A stretch of DNA of 64,000 nucleotides from Lentzea atacamensis (GTDB lineage: Bacteria > Actinomycetota > Actinomycetes > Mycobacteriales > Pseudonocardiaceae): the NCBI RefSeq assembly GCF_003269295.1, contig NZ_QLTT01000018.1, positions 1 through 64,000 of the forward strand. Reading direction: 5' to 3'. Below the pieces are notes generated by a model. That model saw only the letters and a program-made list of their open reading frames with translations. It did not search any database and was not told where the DNA came from. The translations under genes and the position numbers were made by a program. Shown here piece after piece: positions 1-9,078 of the stretch; position 1 is the first letter of the stretch, and each line of letters opens with the position of its first letter.

Positions 1-98
1 GGGAAACACCCGGTCCCATTCCGAACCCGGTAGTTAAGCCCTTCTGCGCCGATGGTACTGCACTGGTTACGGTGTGGGAGAGTAGGTCGCCGCCGGAC
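1..98 (+). rRNA. rrf: 5S ribosomal RNA, 3' part
   Basis: The window opens inside a 5S rRNA. The conserved actinobacterial internal stretch with CCATTCCGAACCCGG, the GCGCCGATGGTACTGC segment and the GTGGGAGAGTAGGTCGCCGCC end are all present. About 20 bases at the 5' end lie outside the window, so the 16S-23S part of the operon must be upstream. The last paired base is placed near 98 and is approximate. A strong terminator follows within 15 bases. Confidence 0.95.
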
Positions 99-109
99 AA
101 TCGTTCAGA

Positions 110-157
110 AGACCCCTGCGGGTCGAGCACTTCAAGTGCTCCCCGCAGGGGTCTTTT
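110..157 (+). terminator. Intrinsic terminator of the rRNA operon
   Basis: GACCCCTGCGGGG-type stem: the arm at 111-122 pairs with 141-153, an inner GAGCACTTCAAGTGCTC palindrome lies between them, and a short T run (154-157) follows. It lies immediately after the 5S gene. Confidence 0.85.
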
Positions 158-215
158 GCATGTCGTGGGCCGGCTCGATCCGAATTTCGCTTGCCCGTCC
201 TGATGTCATGGACCC

Positions 216-1060
216 ATGGACGCGCGAGTGCATCCCACCCTGGCATCGTTCGACGCCGACACCCTCGATCGGCTCGCAGCCGATCCGGTGCGCAACACGG
301 TGGCTCTCACCTCACTGGACCGCGCCCGCCGCCTACCCTCCGCCGACAACCCGCCAACTCTGATCACCTTTCACGACAACGGCGAAGTGGTCGGCTCCCT
401 GATCCGCACGCCACCGTGGCCGTTCCAGGCAGCCGACCTCCCGGTCGCCGCCGCGACCTCGCGGCGCAGATCGCCGCCGAAGTCGATCCGGAAGCCCCGG
501 GAGTCACCGGCCCGAGGCAAAGATCACACGCCTTCGCCACCGCCTTCGCCACCGCCTTCGCCGCTGACCGCAGCTTCACCGAGTCCCTGGCGACCAGGCT
601 CTATCGCCTGGGCACCCTGGTTCCGCCCACCTCTCCCGGCACCGGCCGCCTGGCGACCGAAGCCGACATCGAGCTCCTCGGCGCCTGGCGCAAGGCCTTC
701 ACCCGCGAAGCTGTGCCGGAGGCCCCGGACGAAGAGGCGACCGAGATCGTGCGCAGCTCCCTGCGCCTCGGCAACGGCCACGCCCTCTGGGAGGTGGACG
801 GCACCCCGGTCGCCTGGGCCGCGGCCAGCCTCCCGCAGGTCGGCATGACCAGGGTCGGTCCGGTCTACACCCCACCCGAACACCGCAAGCACGGCTACGG
901 CGCCGCCGTCAGCGCGTTGGCCAGCCAATGGGCGCTGGACCAGGGCGCCACCGACGTCATCCTCTTCGCGGACCTGACCAACCCGATCTCGAACTCGATC
1001 TACCAACGCATCGGCTACCAACCACTCGACGACTGGGCGGAGTTCTGGTGGAAGCGCTGA
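216..1060 (+). pseudogene. GNAT acetyltransferase, copy 1, interrupted by a frameshift
   Basis: The N-terminal part starts at ATG 216 (MDARVHPTLASFDADTLDRL) and shares the LISxHDNGxVVG segment with the gene that follows. The rest continues in another frame from about position 455 with the GNAT core: VGPVYTPPEHRKHGYG (acetyl-CoA loop) and NPISNSIYQRIGY. Restoring one base near 452 (GCGACC read as GCGGACC) joins both parts into about 281 residues that align end to end with the downstream paralogue. The substrate is unknown. A small in-frame microrepeat (FAT-AFAT-AFA, 531-562) lies in the linker. The frameshift may be real or a sequencing error; a start at 191 in the second frame would give an implausible Arg/Pro-rich N-terminus. 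Confidence 0.7.
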
Positions 1061-1857
1061 GCCATGACGACATCAAGGACTTCGTGGCGGTGGCCGGCGA
1101 CTTCCTCGAAGCCGACCCCGTGAACCACAGCGTCCACCTCACCGCGGTGGACGCCGCACTGCGTGGAGAACGACAGCCCGCGACGCTGATCTCGTTGCAC
1201 GACAACGGAGCTGTCGTCGGCGTGGTCACCCGGATGGATGGTCGTCCGCTGCACGTCGCCGCGATGCCGCCGGCCGCTGCTCCCGTCGTCGCGGAAGTAC
1301 TGCGGGAGCGGGAGATCGACGAGGTCACCGGCACGCGGGACCGGGTCGACGCGTTCCGGAAGGTGTGGCGGGACGGCGGCAGAGAGGTCTACGCCCTGCG
1401 GCTCTACCGGCTCGAGGACCTGGTGGTGCCGCAGGTCCCGGGAGAGGCGAGGCTCGCGACCGCCGCCGAGAACGACCTGATCACCGAGTGGTGGATCGCG
1501 TTCGTGGCGGAGCTGGACGGTCTTTCGCGCGAAGACGCCGAGAAGCGGGCGATGGACAGCCGGCGGATGTCAGCCGGGCACGTCCTGTGGCTCGTCGACG
1601 GGGTTCCGGTGTCCTGGGCGGGGAGCACCACGCCGGTCGGTGGCGTGTCCAGGATCGGTCCGGTCTACACCCCGCCCGAGCACCGCCGCCACGGCTACGC
1701 GGCCGCGGTCACCGCGGCGATCAGCCGATGGGCGTACGAGGCGGGCGCCGAGCACGTCGTGCTCACCGCGGACCTGGCCAACCCCACCTCGAACTCCGTC
1801 TACCAGGGGATCGGCTTCCGCCCGGTCTCGGACTGGTCGGAGTACCGCTGGAGCTAG
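1048..1857 (+). CDS. GNAT family N-acetyltransferase, copy 2
   Basis: A 269-residue, two-lobed GNAT protein. The C-terminal lobe carries the acetyl-CoA binding loop in RIGPVYTPPEHRRHGYAAAV (about residues 200-222) and the NPTSNSVYQGIGFRPV motif before the C-terminus. The start is GTG 1048, inside the last codons of copy 1 (13-base overlap), so the two are translationally coupled. The nearby ATG 1064 is out of frame. The C-terminal half is clearly homologous to copy 1, so the pair arose by tandem duplication. The acetylated substrate cannot be told from sequence. Confidence 0.85.
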   Translation: MEALSHDDIKDFVAVAGDFLEADPVNHSVHLTAVDAALRGERQPATLISLHDNGAVVGVVTRMDGRPLHVAAMPPAAAPVVAEVLREREIDEVTGTRDRVDAFRKVWRDGGREVYALRLYRLEDLVVPQVPGEARLATAAENDLITEWWIAFVAELDGLSREDAEKRAMDSRRMSAGHVLWLVDGVPVSWAGSTTPVGGVSRIGPVYTPPEHRRHGYAAAVTAAISRWAYEAGAEHVVLTADLANPTSNSVYQGIGFRPVSDWSEYRWS

Positions 1858-1921
1858 TGGCGCGACCCGGAACGTCGGCTGGGTGATTCACGCTCAGCAG
1901 GGCACCTCGCGGCACCGCCCG

Positions 1922-1956
1922 CGCCCCCGTACAACCAGTACGAGGACGCGGGGGCG
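1922..1956. terminator. Possible bidirectional terminator between convergent genes
   Basis: An 8-base arm CGCCCCCG (1922-1929) pairs with CGGGGGCG (1949-1956), and a GTAC/GTAC inner stem lies between them. It separates the GNAT gene from the convergent AsnC-type gene. There is no T run, so function is tentative. Confidence 0.4.
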
Positions 1957-2014
1957 GCACCACGATGCACCCGTCTGACCGCGAATTCGCCCGGCGACGT
2001 TCCGGGCCACGCCA

Positions 2015-2464
2015 CTAGTCGAAGAGCGACGGGGACAGCGGGCGGTTCCGCACGTGCGACGAGAAGACGAGCGAGGTGGTGGTGTCGCCGTACCGCTGCA
2101 TCACCTCGACGAGTTCCTCCAGCTCAACCATCGACCGGCAGACGACGCGCAGCAGCCAGCAGTCATCTCCTGTCACGTGGTCGGCATCCAGGATCTGCGG
2201 CAGCGCCAGCACGGTGGAGCGGAACCGGGGCGTGTCCAGGGACCGGACCCGGACGCGCACGATCGACTCGATCGGCAGTCCCAGCCGGGACGGCGACACC
2301 ACCGCCACGAAGCCGGTGATCACGCCCAGTGACTCCAGGCGGCGCACCCGTTCGGTCACAGCGGGCGCGGACAGCGACACCTCGCGGCCCAGCGCGGTGA
2401 ACGACATGCGGCCGTCGGCCTGCAGTAGGCTCAGGATCTTCCAGTCCACTACGTCGAGTTCCAC
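2015..2464 (-). CDS. Lrp/AsnC family transcriptional regulator
   Basis: About 149 residues. The N-terminus VELDVVDWKILSLLQADGR is followed by the HTH (FTALGREVSLSAPAVTERVRRLE) and a C-terminal RAM/ligand-sensing domain (residues about 70-140, with the VTGDDCWLLRV strand). Members are DNA-bending oligomeric regulators that respond to amino acids. The start is set at GTG 2464, where homology to the family begins; ATG 2509 in the same frame would add 15 residues. The gene is divergent from the rhodanese gene (2539), which is therefore its most likely target together with itself. The effector is unknown. Confidence 0.88.
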   Translation of the reverse strand: MELDVVDWKILSLLQADGRMSFTALGREVSLSAPAVTERVRRLESLGVITGFVAVVSPSRLGLPIESIVRVRVRSLDTPRFRSTVLALPQILDADHVTGDDCWLLRVVCRSMVELEELVEVMQRYGDTTTSLVFSSHVRNRPLSPSLFD

Positions 2465-2538
2465 CTGGAAATCATAAGGAGAACGGCCCGAACGCCTGGA
2501 TTTCCGCATGTCGCGGACAACGTGGTCCCAGCAAGATC

Positions 2539-2976
2539 ATGCGCATGACCAACGCACTGCGCTTCCCCGCCGCCGACCCCGCCGCCGCGGCGAGCTTCTT
2601 CGCCGCCGAGCTCGCGTTCGAGGCCGATCCCGACGACGTCCACCGCGACCTGCAGGACGGCAACACTCACGGTTACGTGCTGGTGGAGACACGGAGCCCG
2701 GAAGCGTTTGCGCAGGCCCGCATCCCCGGCGCCGTCAACCTGCCCTACCGCGACCTGCCCGACGAGCTCGACCTCGACCCGGACCTGGTCTACATCTGCT
2801 ACTGCGAGAGCTTCCAGTGCAACGCCGCCACCAAGGGTGCGCTGGCGCTCGCGCAACGGGGGTACCGGGTGAAGCGGCTTGCCGGAGGCATCACGGCGTG
2901 GCGCGAGGCGGGTTACCCGATCGAGTCAGATGCGCACAGCGTCGTGGGTGTTTCTAAGGTCGCGTGTCATTGCTGA
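2539..2976 (+). CDS. Rhodanese-like domain protein
   Basis: A 145-residue, single-domain rhodanese. The N-terminal helix (about 1-35) is followed by the core: YVLVETRSPEAFAQARIPGAVNLPY (CH2A-like region), the DPDLVYICYCESFQCN strand with the probable active-site Cys in the CESFQC loop, and AGGITAWREAGYPI (C-terminal signature). The expected chemistry is sulfane-sulfur transfer through a persulfidated Cys. The start is ATG 2539, or ATG 2545 two codons later. It is divergent from an AsnC-family regulator, a common arrangement for a regulator and its target. A C-terminal CHC tail is unusual but may simply be non-conserved. Confidence 0.88.
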   Translation: MRMTNALRFPAADPAAAASFFAAELAFEADPDDVHRDLQDGNTHGYVLVETRSPEAFAQARIPGAVNLPYRDLPDELDLDPDLVYICYCESFQCNAATKGALALAQRGYRVKRLAGGITAWREAGYPIESDAHSVVGVSKVACHC

Positions 2977-3001
2977 GTCAACCCGACATAGGCTCACATG
3001 T

Positions 3002-3757
3002 GTGACCGCACCGCGTTTGCTCGTCTTGCAGCCCTCGCAGTCCGACCCGCTGGCCAAGCTGGGTGACTGGCTGGAGGCCGACGGCATCGAGCTGCACCTC
3101 GTGTCGCTGCAGGACGAGCCCGCGCCGCAGAACCTCGACGGCTACCAGGGCGTGGTCTGCCTCGGTGGCGAGATGGGGGCGCTCGACGACGTGCAGCACC
3201 CGTGGCTCGCCGACGCGCGCCGGCTGCTGAGCAACGCCGTGGCGCAACAGCTGCCCACCCTCGCCATCTGTCTCGGCGCGCAGCTGCTCGCGGCCGCCAC
3301 CGGTGGTCAGGTCCGAAAAGGACCGCAGGGGCCTGAGGTCGGCGTGCTGCTGGTGGCGAAGCGTGATGGCGCGGGCAACGATCCGTTGTTCGCGGATCTG
3401 CCCTGGACGCCCGACGTGCTGCAGTTCCACAGCGACGAGGTGCACGTGCTGCCGCCAGGCGCGGAACACCTCGCGGCGTCCCCGAAATACCCGAATCAGG
3501 CCTTTCGGGTAGGAACGAGTGCTTATGGTCTGCAGTTCCACATCGAGACGACCCCGGAAATCGTCTTGAACTGGGCGGCCAAGGATCCTGAATCGGCTGC
3601 GTGCGCCCGGTCGCACCACTTCGACCTGGACTTCCTCGCCGAGGCCCACCGCGACTTCGAAGAGGTGTGGCAGCCGTTCGTCACCAGATTCGCGAAGCTG
3701 GTGCGGGGAGAACTGGCGCCCGCGGGGTGTTCGGGCACACAACTTCCCTTGGTGTGA
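3002..3757 (+). CDS. Class I glutamine amidotransferase domain protein
   Basis: A 251-residue GATase1 protein resembling GMP-synthase-type glutaminase subunits. The nucleophile is in AICLGAQLLAAATGG (Cys near residue 90), and the His-Glu pair is in GLQFHIETT (near residue 180). The oxyanion segment GGEMGALDD is also visible. Families like this hydrolyse glutamine for an amination partner or act as gamma-glutamyl hydrolases; no synthetase partner sits next door, so the acceptor is unknown. The start is GTG 3002, a few bases after a short gap from the rhodanese gene. An upstream extension in the same frame would overlap the rhodanese gene and is not conserved-looking. Confidence 0.85.
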   Translation: MTAPRLLVLQPSQSDPLAKLGDWLEADGIELHLVSLQDEPAPQNLDGYQGVVCLGGEMGALDDVQHPWLADARRLLSNAVAQQLPTLAICLGAQLLAAATGGQVRKGPQGPEVGVLLVAKRDGAGNDPLFADLPWTPDVLQFHSDEVHVLPPGAEHLAASPKYPNQAFRVGTSAYGLQFHIETTPEIVLNWAAKDPESAACARSHHFDLDFLAEAHRDFEEVWQPFVTRFAKLVRGELAPAGCSGTQLPLV

Positions 3758-3842
3758 CGTTACTTTCGTAGGTTATAAGGCATCCTGAGTACCCGGTACC
3801 GTCTCTCCAGAGCACCTTGTTCGATCCAGCCGGAGGATCAGT

Positions 3843-4976
3843 GTGGATCCCGCTCTTGTAGTGATCATCGTTGTCGTCACTGCTCTCATTTTCGACTTCA
3901 CCAACGGGTTCCACGACACGGCCAACGCCATGGCCACCTCCATCGCCACCGGTGCGCTGAAGCCCCGCACGGCGGTCGCGCTGTCGGCGGTGCTCAACCT
4001 CGTGGGCGCGTTCCTGTCCGTCGAGGTGGCCAAGACCATCTCCGGCGGGATCGTCGACGACGCCCAGATCACGCCCGCGGTCATCTTCGGCGGGCTGGTC
4101 GGCGCGATCATGTGGAACCTCGTCACCTGGTACGTCGGTCTGCCGTCGAGCTCGTCGCACGCGCTGTTCGGCGGACTGATCGGCGCGGCCTGGGTCGCGT
4201 CCGGAGTGGACTCCATCCACTTCGCCAAGGTCGTCGACAAGGTCCTGGTTCCCGCGATCGTCGCGCCCCTGGTGGCCGGCCTCGTCGCGGCGGTCGCGAC
4301 GATCATCGTCTACCGCCTCAAGCGGGCCGCGGACCCGCGCGTCTCGCACACCGGCTTCAAGGTCGGCCAGGTCGCGTCCGCCTCGCTGGTCTCGCTGGCG
4401 CACGGCACGAACGACGCGCAGAAGACCATGGGCATCATCACGCTCGCGCTGATCACGTCCGGTTCGCTCGCGCCCGGCTCCGGCCCACCCACCTGGGTGA
4501 TCGTGAGCGCCGGTCTCGCGATCGCGCTCGGCACGTACCTCGGCGGCTGGCGCATCACACACACCCTCGGCCGCGGTCTCACGACCATCGAACCGGCCCA
4601 GGGCTTCGCCGCGCAGACCTCGACGGCCACCGCGATCCTCGCGTCGTCGCACCTCGGGTTCGCGCTCTCCACCACGCACGTCGCGTCCGGCGGCATCATG
4701 GGCTCCGGCCTCGGCCGCGACCGGCACGGCGTCAGGTGGGGAACGATGGGCAAGATGGCCGCGGGCTGGCTCCTCACGTTGCCCGCCGCCGGCATCGTCG
4801 GCGCCATCGCGGGCAAGTGGGCCTCGACCGGCACCAGCGGGGTCATCGGCGTCGCCGTCATCGGTGCCGCGGTGTCCATCGGCATCTGGATCCTGTCGCG
4901 TCGTGAGCCGGTGAAGCCGGAGCACATCGTCGACGAGGTCGCCGCCCAGGCCGAGCTGCACAAGGTCGCGGCATGA
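3843..4976 (+). CDS. pit: Inorganic phosphate transporter, PiT family
   Basis: A 377-residue membrane protein with the two PiT signatures: DFTNGFHDTANAMATSIATGAL near the N-terminus and SLAHGTNDAQKTMGI in the second half, plus repeated GxxxSSSHA/TTHVASGG segments. There are ten or more hydrophobic helices. It should carry out low-affinity, metal-phosphate:proton symport across the cytoplasmic membrane. It starts at GTG 3843 after a GGAGG-like site (3832-3837). Its stop overlaps by four bases the start of a small membrane protein, so the two form an operon. Confidence 0.95.
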   Translation: MDPALVVIIVVVTALIFDFTNGFHDTANAMATSIATGALKPRTAVALSAVLNLVGAFLSVEVAKTISGGIVDDAQITPAVIFGGLVGAIMWNLVTWYVGLPSSSSHALFGGLIGAAWVASGVDSIHFAKVVDKVLVPAIVAPLVAGLVAAVATIIVYRLKRAADPRVSHTGFKVGQVASASLVSLAHGTNDAQKTMGIITLALITSGSLAPGSGPPTWVIVSAGLAIALGTYLGGWRITHTLGRGLTTIEPAQGFAAQTSTATAILASSHLGFALSTTHVASGGIMGSGLGRDRHGVRWGTMGKMAAGWLLTLPAAGIVGAIAGKWASTGTSGVIGVAVIGAAVSIGIWILSRREPVKPEHIVDEVAAQAELHKVAA

Positions 4977-5158
4977 AGGTCAACTGGATCGCGCTGCTCC
5001 AGGTCTTCGGCGCCACGCTGCTGGTCACCGTCCTCGTGGTGACGTTGTTCGTCGTCGGCATCCGTGCGTTGTCGGGCGACAAGAAGATCCCTGCCTACGC
5101 CAGCTTCGCGGGTTGCGTCGCGGTTGTGCTGTACGGGCTCTCTCTGATCGTCTTCTAG
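4973..5158 (+). CDS. Small membrane protein downstream of pit
   Basis: 61 residues with two predicted transmembrane helices (about 8-28 and 42-60), joined by a short charged loop with GDKK. The ATGA overlap (4973-4976) with pit makes it translationally coupled. Small two-helix proteins commonly follow pit in actinobacteria. It may be an accessory or stability factor for the transporter, but nothing in the sequence proves that. No function assigned. Confidence 0.8.
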   Translation: MKVNWIALLQVFGATLLVTVLVVTLFVVGIRALSGDKKIPAYASFAGCVAVVLYGLSLIVF

Positions 5159-5184
5159 CCGCGCGGGGACTAGGTTGGCTCCTG

Positions 5185-8085
5185 ATGAGCGAACCGTTCC
5201 GCGCCGCGTCACCAGCCAGATTCGGGCTCACCGAGCCGCGCAGCGAAGAGGTGCTGCGCGGCCTCGGCCTGTGGGCGGACCGCCGCCCCGCCGACGGCGC
5301 CGAGCCCGTCCTGGCGGCGCTCTCCCGCTGTCCCGATCCCGACCTCGCGCTGCGCGGGCTCGAACGGCTGCACTCTGCGGCCGACTGGGACGCTCTGTCG
5401 GCCGCGCTGCACGAGGACGTGGTGGTGCGCGGCCGGTTGCTGGCCGTGCTCGGGTCGTCGACCGCGCTGTCGGACTTCCTCGTCGTGAACCCGAACCGGT
5501 GGCGTTCGCTCACCGGTGGGGTCGACGTGTCGCTGGATCTGTCGGCCGGCGATGTGCTGCGCACCGAGTACCGCGCGAAGCTGCTGCTCGTGGCAGCCAA
5601 CGATCTGGCGCACGTCGTCGAGCCCACGCTGCCGTACGTCCCGTACGACACGGTGGCCGCGCAGCTGTCAGATCTCGCGGTGTCGGCGTTGCGGGCGTCG
5701 TTGAAGCTCGCCGCGGAACGCGTGAACGGCGCGGACCGCTGCAAGCTCGCGGTGATCGCCATGGGCAAGTGCGGCGCGAACGAGCTGAACTACGTGAGTG
5801 ACGTCGACGTCGTGTTCGTCGCCGAGGGCGATCTGGGCGCGGCAACCCGGCTGGCCAGCACGATGATGCAGATCGCCGGCCAGTCGTGCTTCGAGGTCGA
5901 CGCGGCGCTGCGGCCGGAGGGCAAGGCGGGCGCGCTGGTCCGCACGCTCGACGGGCACGCGTCGTACTACCAGAAGTGGGCGCGGACCTGGGAGTTCCAG
6001 GCGCTGCTGAAGGCACGGCCGGTCGCGGGCGACCCCGAGCTGGGGCAGGCGTACCTCGACGTCGTGCGGCCTTACGTGTGGACGGCGGCCGAGCGCGAGA
6101 ACTTCGTCGAGGACGTGCAGGCGATGCGCCGCCGCGTCGAGGACCACGTGCCGTCAGGGCTCGCGGACCGTGAGCTGAAGCTCGGCCGGGGCGGGCTGCG
6201 CGACGTCGAGTTCGCGGTGCAGCTGCTGCAGCTCGTGCACGGCCGTTCCGACGAGAACCTGCGCATTCAGGCGACGACCGCCGCGTTGGCCGCGCTGGGC
6301 AGGGGCGGGTACATCGGGCGCAACGACGCGGCGGACTTCGGACGCTCGTACCGGTTCCTGCGGACGCTGGAGCACCGGCTGCAGCTGCAGCGTTTACTGC
6401 GCACGCACCTCTTCCCCGCGGACGACGACGTCACGGCGTTGCGCTGGCTGGCGCGCTCCGTCGGGCTGGCGGCGGACGGGCAGCGGTCGGAGGGGCAGGT
6501 GCTGCTCGCGGAGTTCCGCAAGCACGCCAACCAGGTCCGGCGCCTGCACGAGAAGCTGTTCTACCGGCCGCTGCTGCAGTCCGTCGCGGGTGTGCCGACC
6601 GAGGCGTTGCGGCTCACGACGAAGGAGGCCGTAGCGCGGCTCGCGGCGCTCGGCTACACGTCGCCGGACGGGGCGTTGCGGCACATCCAGGCGTTGACGC
6701 ACGGCGTTTCCCGGCGTGCTCGCATCCAGGGCGCTCTGCTGCCGGTGCTGCTGGACCTGTTCGCCGGCACGCCTGATCCGGACGGCGGGCTGCTCGCCTA
6801 CCGGAAGGTGTCGGAGGCGCTCGCGGAAACCCCCTGGTACCTGCGGCTGCTGCGGGACGAGGGCGCTGTCGTGGAACGGCTCGCGGTGCTGCTCGGCACC
6901 TCGCGGTTCGTCCCGGATCTGCTGGTGCGGGCTCCGGAGGTGCTGCGGCTGCTCGCGGACACCGAGGCGCTCGTCGGCCGTGATCCGCACTCGATCGGAA
7001 ACCCGCTGCGCAGCGCGGTTTCGCGGTACGACGACCTGACGCGCGCTGTCGCGGCCGCGCGGTCGTTGCGGCGGCACGAGCTGCTGCGCATCGCTTCCGC
7101 GGACCTGCTGGGGTTCATGCCGCTGGAGACGGTGTGCGTGTCGCTGTCCGAGGTGTGGGGAGCGGTGCTGCAGAGCGCGCTGGACGCTGCGATGCGCGCG
7201 GCGGGCGAACCCGTCGCCACGCTGGCCGTGATCGGCATGGGGCGGCTCGGCGGGCACGAGCTCGGGTACGGCTCGGACGCGGACGTGATGTTCGTGTGCC
7301 GGCCGTGCGAGGGCGTGACCGATGCCGAGGCGGCGAAGTGGGCGAGCGGTGTCGTGGAGAAGATCCGGCGGCTGCTCGGCGCGCCGTCGCAGGACCCGCC
7401 GCTGCTGGTCGACGCGGATCTGCGGCCGGAGGGCAGGCAGGGTCCGCTGGTGCGCACGCTGGACTCGTACCGCGCGTACTACCGGCAGTGGGCGGAGCTC
7501 TGGGAGAAACAGGCGTTGCTGCGGGCCCGGTTCATCGCGGGTGATGCCGAGCTGGGGGCCGAGTTCGAGGCGTTGATCGAGCCGCTGCGGTATCCGGCGG
7601 GAGGGTTGGACACGGCGTCGGTGCGGGAAATCAGGCGGATCAAGGCGCGGGTCGACGCGGAACGGTTGCCGCGCGGTGCCGACCCGAGCACGCACACCAA
7701 GCTCGGGCGCGGTGGGCTGGCGGACGTCGAGTGGACCGTGCAGTTGTTGCAGCTGCAGCACTCCGGTGCGGTGCCGGAACTGCGCACACCGTCCACAATG
7801 GCCGCGATGGACGCTGCTGTCTCCGCCGGTCTGCTGGCCGCGGACGACGCGGCGGCGTTGAAGGCCGCGTGGAACCTCGCGACGCACGCGCGCAACGCCG
7901 TGACGCTGGTCCGGGGAAAGGCCTCCGACCAGCTGCCGACGTCCGGGCGTGACCTCGTCTCCGTCGCCTCCGTGATGGGGTACCCGCCCGGTGGCGATCC
8001 GGGGGAGTTCCTGGAGGAATATCGCCGCACGACCCGCCGTGCACGTGCAGTAGCCGAACGAGTCTTCTACGGTGAGGGATTGTGA
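5185..8085 (+). CDS. glnE: Bifunctional glutamine synthetase adenylyltransferase/adenylyl-removing enzyme
   Basis: A 966-residue GlnE with two nucleotidyltransferase modules, each followed by a helical domain. The first (about 190-215) has GKCGANELNYVSDVDVVFV and corresponds to the deadenylylating half. The second (about 680-705) has GMGRLGGHELGYGSDADVMF and corresponds to the adenylylating half. Matching DADLRPEGRQGPLVRTLDSY and DAALRPEGKAGALVRTLDGH motifs follow each. It controls glutamine synthetase by AMP transfer to a Tyr of GlnA, whose gene lies 3.5 kb downstream and retains that Tyr. The start is ATG 5185, shortly after the upstream stop; an ATG at 5113 would overlap the small membrane protein. 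Length is normal for actinobacterial GlnE. Confidence 0.96.
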   Translation: MSEPFRAASPARFGLTEPRSEEVLRGLGLWADRRPADGAEPVLAALSRCPDPDLALRGLERLHSAADWDALSAALHEDVVVRGRLLAVLGSSTALSDFLVVNPNRWRSLTGGVDVSLDLSAGDVLRTEYRAKLLLVAANDLAHVVEPTLPYVPYDTVAAQLSDLAVSALRASLKLAAERVNGADRCKLAVIAMGKCGANELNYVSDVDVVFVAEGDLGAATRLASTMMQIAGQSCFEVDAALRPEGKAGALVRTLDGHASYYQKWARTWEFQALLKARPVAGDPELGQAYLDVVRPYVWTAAERENFVEDVQAMRRRVEDHVPSGLADRELKLGRGGLRDVEFAVQLLQLVHGRSDENLRIQATTAALAALGRGGYIGRNDAADFGRSYRFLRTLEHRLQLQRLLRTHLFPADDDVTALRWLARSVGLAADGQRSEGQVLLAEFRKHANQVRRLHEKLFYRPLLQSVAGVPTEALRLTTKEAVARLAALGYTSPDGALRHIQALTHGVSRRARIQGALLPVLLDLFAGTPDPDGGLLAYRKVSEALAETPWYLRLLRDEGAVVERLAVLLGTSRFVPDLLVRAPEVLRLLADTEALVGRDPHSIGNPLRSAVSRYDDLTRAVAAARSLRRHELLRIASADLLGFMPLETVCVSLSEVWGAVLQSALDAAMRAAGEPVATLAVIGMGRLGGHELGYGSDADVMFVCRPCEGVTDAEAAKWASGVVEKIRRLLGAPSQDPPLLVDADLRPEGRQGPLVRTLDSYRAYYRQWAELWEKQALLRARFIAGDAELGAEFEALIEPLRYPAGGLDTASVREIRRIKARVDAERLPRGADPSTHTKLGRGGLADVEWTVQLLQLQHSGAVPELRTPSTMAAMDAAVSAGLLAADDAAALKAAWNLATHARNAVTLVRGKASDQLPTSGRDLVSVASVMGYPPGGDPGEFLEEYRRTTRRARAVAERVFYGEGL

Positions 8086-9014
8086 AAGCGATCGCGCTTA
8101 CCGAGTTCGGCGACGCCGACGTCATGTCGTTGCAGGAGCTGCCGGATCCGCTGCTGGGACCGGACCAGGTCCTGGTGGAGGTGAAGGCGGCCGGGGTGAA
8201 CCCGGTGGACTTCAAGATCAGAGCCGGCTACCTGCGGGGCCTGATGCCTCACCACGTGCCGCTGATCCCCGGCTGGGACGTGGCGGGCGTCGTGCGGGCT
8301 GTCGGCATCGGCGTGACGGACTGGAAGCCGGGCGACGAGGTGCTCGCCTACGCGCGCAAGGACCACGTGCAGTTCGGTGCCTATGCCGAGCTGATCTCGC
8401 TGCCGGACCGGATGATCGCGCGCAAACCGTCCAACGTGGACTTCGTGACGGCCGCCGCCCTGCCGCTGGCCGGGCTGACGGCGTTGCAGGCGTTGAAGGC
8501 GGTCGGCACCGGGCCGGGAGACGTCGTGCTGGTGCACGCGGCCGCGGGCGGTGTCGGGCACCTTCAGGTGCAGATCGCGCGTGAGCTGGGTGCCGCGCGG
8601 GTGCTCGGCACGGCCTCGCCGCGCAACCACGACTTCGTCCGGTCGCTCGGAGCCGAACCGGTGGCCTACGGCGACGCGCTGGTCGACGCCGTTTCCGAGC
8701 TGGTCGGCGGCGACGGCGAGGTCGACGTGGTGATCGACAACGTCGGCGGAGTGGCGTTCGACCAGTCGTTGCGGCTCGTACGAGACCGGGCGCGGATGAC
8801 ATCCATTGTGGACGGGCCGAGGGCGCTGGAGAACGGCGTGATCAACACCTGGGCGCGGCCGAACGCCGAGCAGACGCAGTGGCTGGTCGACCTGGTGGCG
8901 GCGGGCTCGTTGCGCGTCGAGGTGCAGCAGACGTTCCCGTTGGCGGAGGCCGTGAAGGCGCACAAGTTGCTCGAAGGCGGGCACGTGCGCGGCAAAGTCG
9001 TACTGACAGTCTGA
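8082..9014 (+). CDS. NADP-dependent MDR-type quinone oxidoreductase
   Basis: A 310-residue medium-chain dehydrogenase/reductase of the zinc-free quinone-oxidoreductase branch. The GroES-like N-terminal fold (VKAAGVNPVDFKIRAG) is followed by the Rossmann domain with HAAAGGVGHLQVQIARELGA. The catalytic zinc ligands of alcohol dehydrogenases are absent. It should reduce quinones or enones with NADPH in the cytoplasm. GTG 8082 overlaps the glnE stop (GTGA), so it is cotranscribed with glnE, with no obvious functional link. The operon ends at the hairpin 9040-9065. Confidence 0.9.
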   Translation: MKAIALTEFGDADVMSLQELPDPLLGPDQVLVEVKAAGVNPVDFKIRAGYLRGLMPHHVPLIPGWDVAGVVRAVGIGVTDWKPGDEVLAYARKDHVQFGAYAELISLPDRMIARKPSNVDFVTAAALPLAGLTALQALKAVGTGPGDVVLVHAAAGGVGHLQVQIARELGAARVLGTASPRNHDFVRSLGAEPVAYGDALVDAVSELVGGDGEVDVVIDNVGGVAFDQSLRLVRDRARMTSIVDGPRALENGVINTWARPNAEQTQWLVDLVAAGSLRVEVQQTFPLAEAVKAHKLLEGGHVRGKVVLTV

Positions 9015-9039
9015 AAACTTCGTGTTCGTTTTCAGGTTT

Positions 9040-9065
9040 GGGGGCACTCCTGGTGGGGTGCCCCC
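9040..9065. terminator. Hairpin between convergent genes
   Basis: GGGGGCAC (9040-9047) pairs with GTGCCCCC (9058-9065) around a 10-base loop. It sits between the oxidoreductase and the convergent small gene and could serve both strands. T-richness is weak. Confidence 0.65.
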
Positions 9066-9078
9066 ATTTCTGGGCTGC

